Source: CAZSXU01 sp964610505
Lineage (GTDB): Bacteria > Arandabacterota > Arandabacteria > JAGLYR01
Length of the DNA stretch: 64,000 nt
Direction of reading: 5' to 3'
Assembly (NCBI GenBank): GCA_964610505.1
Contig: CAZSXU010000022.1
Span: forward strand, 5,697 to 69,696
This document shows positions 63,817-64,000 of the stretch, piece by piece. The notes under the pieces were generated by a model, which searched no databases, had not been told where the DNA came from, and saw nothing but the letters and a program-made list of their open reading frames with translations. Positions within the stretch are counted from its first letter, which is position 1; each line of letters opens with the position of its first letter. Both the position numbers and the translations under genes were made by a program.

Positions 63817-63920
63817 CCACAGATCTCACGGATTGCGCAGATCGAATGTTCGGGGTCTCCGGCTAATCCCGGAGACCCCGAAGGAACGTCCCGATCTCTC
63901 TGACATCTGTGGTTGTGGTT
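63817..63920. repeat. CAGATT-family element with perfect hairpin, acting as terminator
   Basis: CCACAGATCTCACGGATTGC at 63817-63836, then a 14-bp perfect hairpin (63849-63862 with 63869-63882, loop CTAATC), then inverted ATCTGTGGTTGTGG at 63904. It lies between convergent genes and probably terminates both. Confidence 0.7.
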
Positions 63921-63935
63921 TCACCCGGAACGCGC

Positions 63936-64000
63936 CTATTCGCGCGGCAGTCTGTAGATGGACAAGATCAAAAACAGCGCCAGGAGCGCGCGCGTGGCAT
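63936..64000 (-). CDS. C-terminal end of a minus-strand membrane protein (partial)
   Basis: The last 20 codons before TAG (63938-63936) read ATRALLALFLILSIYRLPRE, a hydrophobic helix with a basic end. The gene continues beyond the right edge, so its family cannot be named. Confidence 0.45.
   Translation of the reverse strand, partial: ATRALLALFLILSIYRLPRE

Overview
The window reads as a 64-kb stretch of a GC-rich, Gram-negative (diderm) bacterial chromosome, probably from an uncultured environmental lineage of the FCB type. This is inferred from several traits: an outer-membrane DUF5916 barrel, several lipoproteins, a secreted protein with a FlgD-like C-terminal domain (PNPFNP motif), the TldD/PmbA pair, sulfatase-like enzymes and many one-gene transcription units. 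No rRNA or tRNA gene was recognised, so the phylum is a guess. Most genes I could check have a sigma-70-type promoter of the form TTGAC(A/G/T)-17 bp-TA(G/A/C)nnT.

Layout. 1-391: C-terminal receiver domain of a truncated signalling protein. 466-7715 (minus): a translationally coupled envelope cluster (YfhO-like, GT-C-like, beta-propeller plus transglutaminase) and a sulfatase-like enzyme. 8.2-11.9 kb: a GGDEF-like response regulator and a PAS/GAF histidine kinase behind near-identical promoters. 12.2-15.2 kb: tldD and pmbA. 15.3-25.5 kb: sulfatase-like enzyme, Tat-exported DUF362 protein, transketolase, PHP-domain lipoprotein, DUF6485, MFS, thiamine-binding protein, GNAT. 25.9-32.1 kb: DUF5916 protein, alkyltransferase, GT-C-like membrane protein, third sulfatase-like enzyme. 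32.3-36.4 kb: a corrinoid methyl-transfer cluster (corrinoid protein, homocysteine methyltransferase, cobalamin-reactivation protein, MttB-family methyltransferase). 36.4-39.8 kb: a lower-GC accessory patch with a cysteine-ladder protein, a REP-associated transposase remnant, a CBM6-type gene interrupted by UGA and a papain-like peptidase. 40-53 kb: lysine 6-transaminase, an RDD-signal peptidase I fusion, leuS, an erythromycin-esterase-like protein, a GntR regulator, ileS, and a sigma/anti-sigma pair. 53.4-57 kb: FmdB zinc ribbon, a small membrane-peptide gene whose UGA may encode selenocysteine, two-subunit fumarase, TspO, TfoX-N. 57-64 kb: MscS, a methyltransferase, MATE, a large secreted repeat protein, and the end of a minus-strand gene.

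Two dispersed repeat families run through the intergenic spaces. One is built from CAGATTnCn-type 9-bp units, often in inverted pairs and often around or before a strong hairpin whose stems show compensatory changes. The other is a long GC-rich repeat at 45.4-46.05, 48.65-49.02 and 53.25-53.35 kb. The most interesting candidates are the possible selenoprotein at 53832-54194, the cysteine-ladder protein at 36569-37387 and its shared C-terminal tag, and the modular methyl-transfer cluster at 32350-36392.
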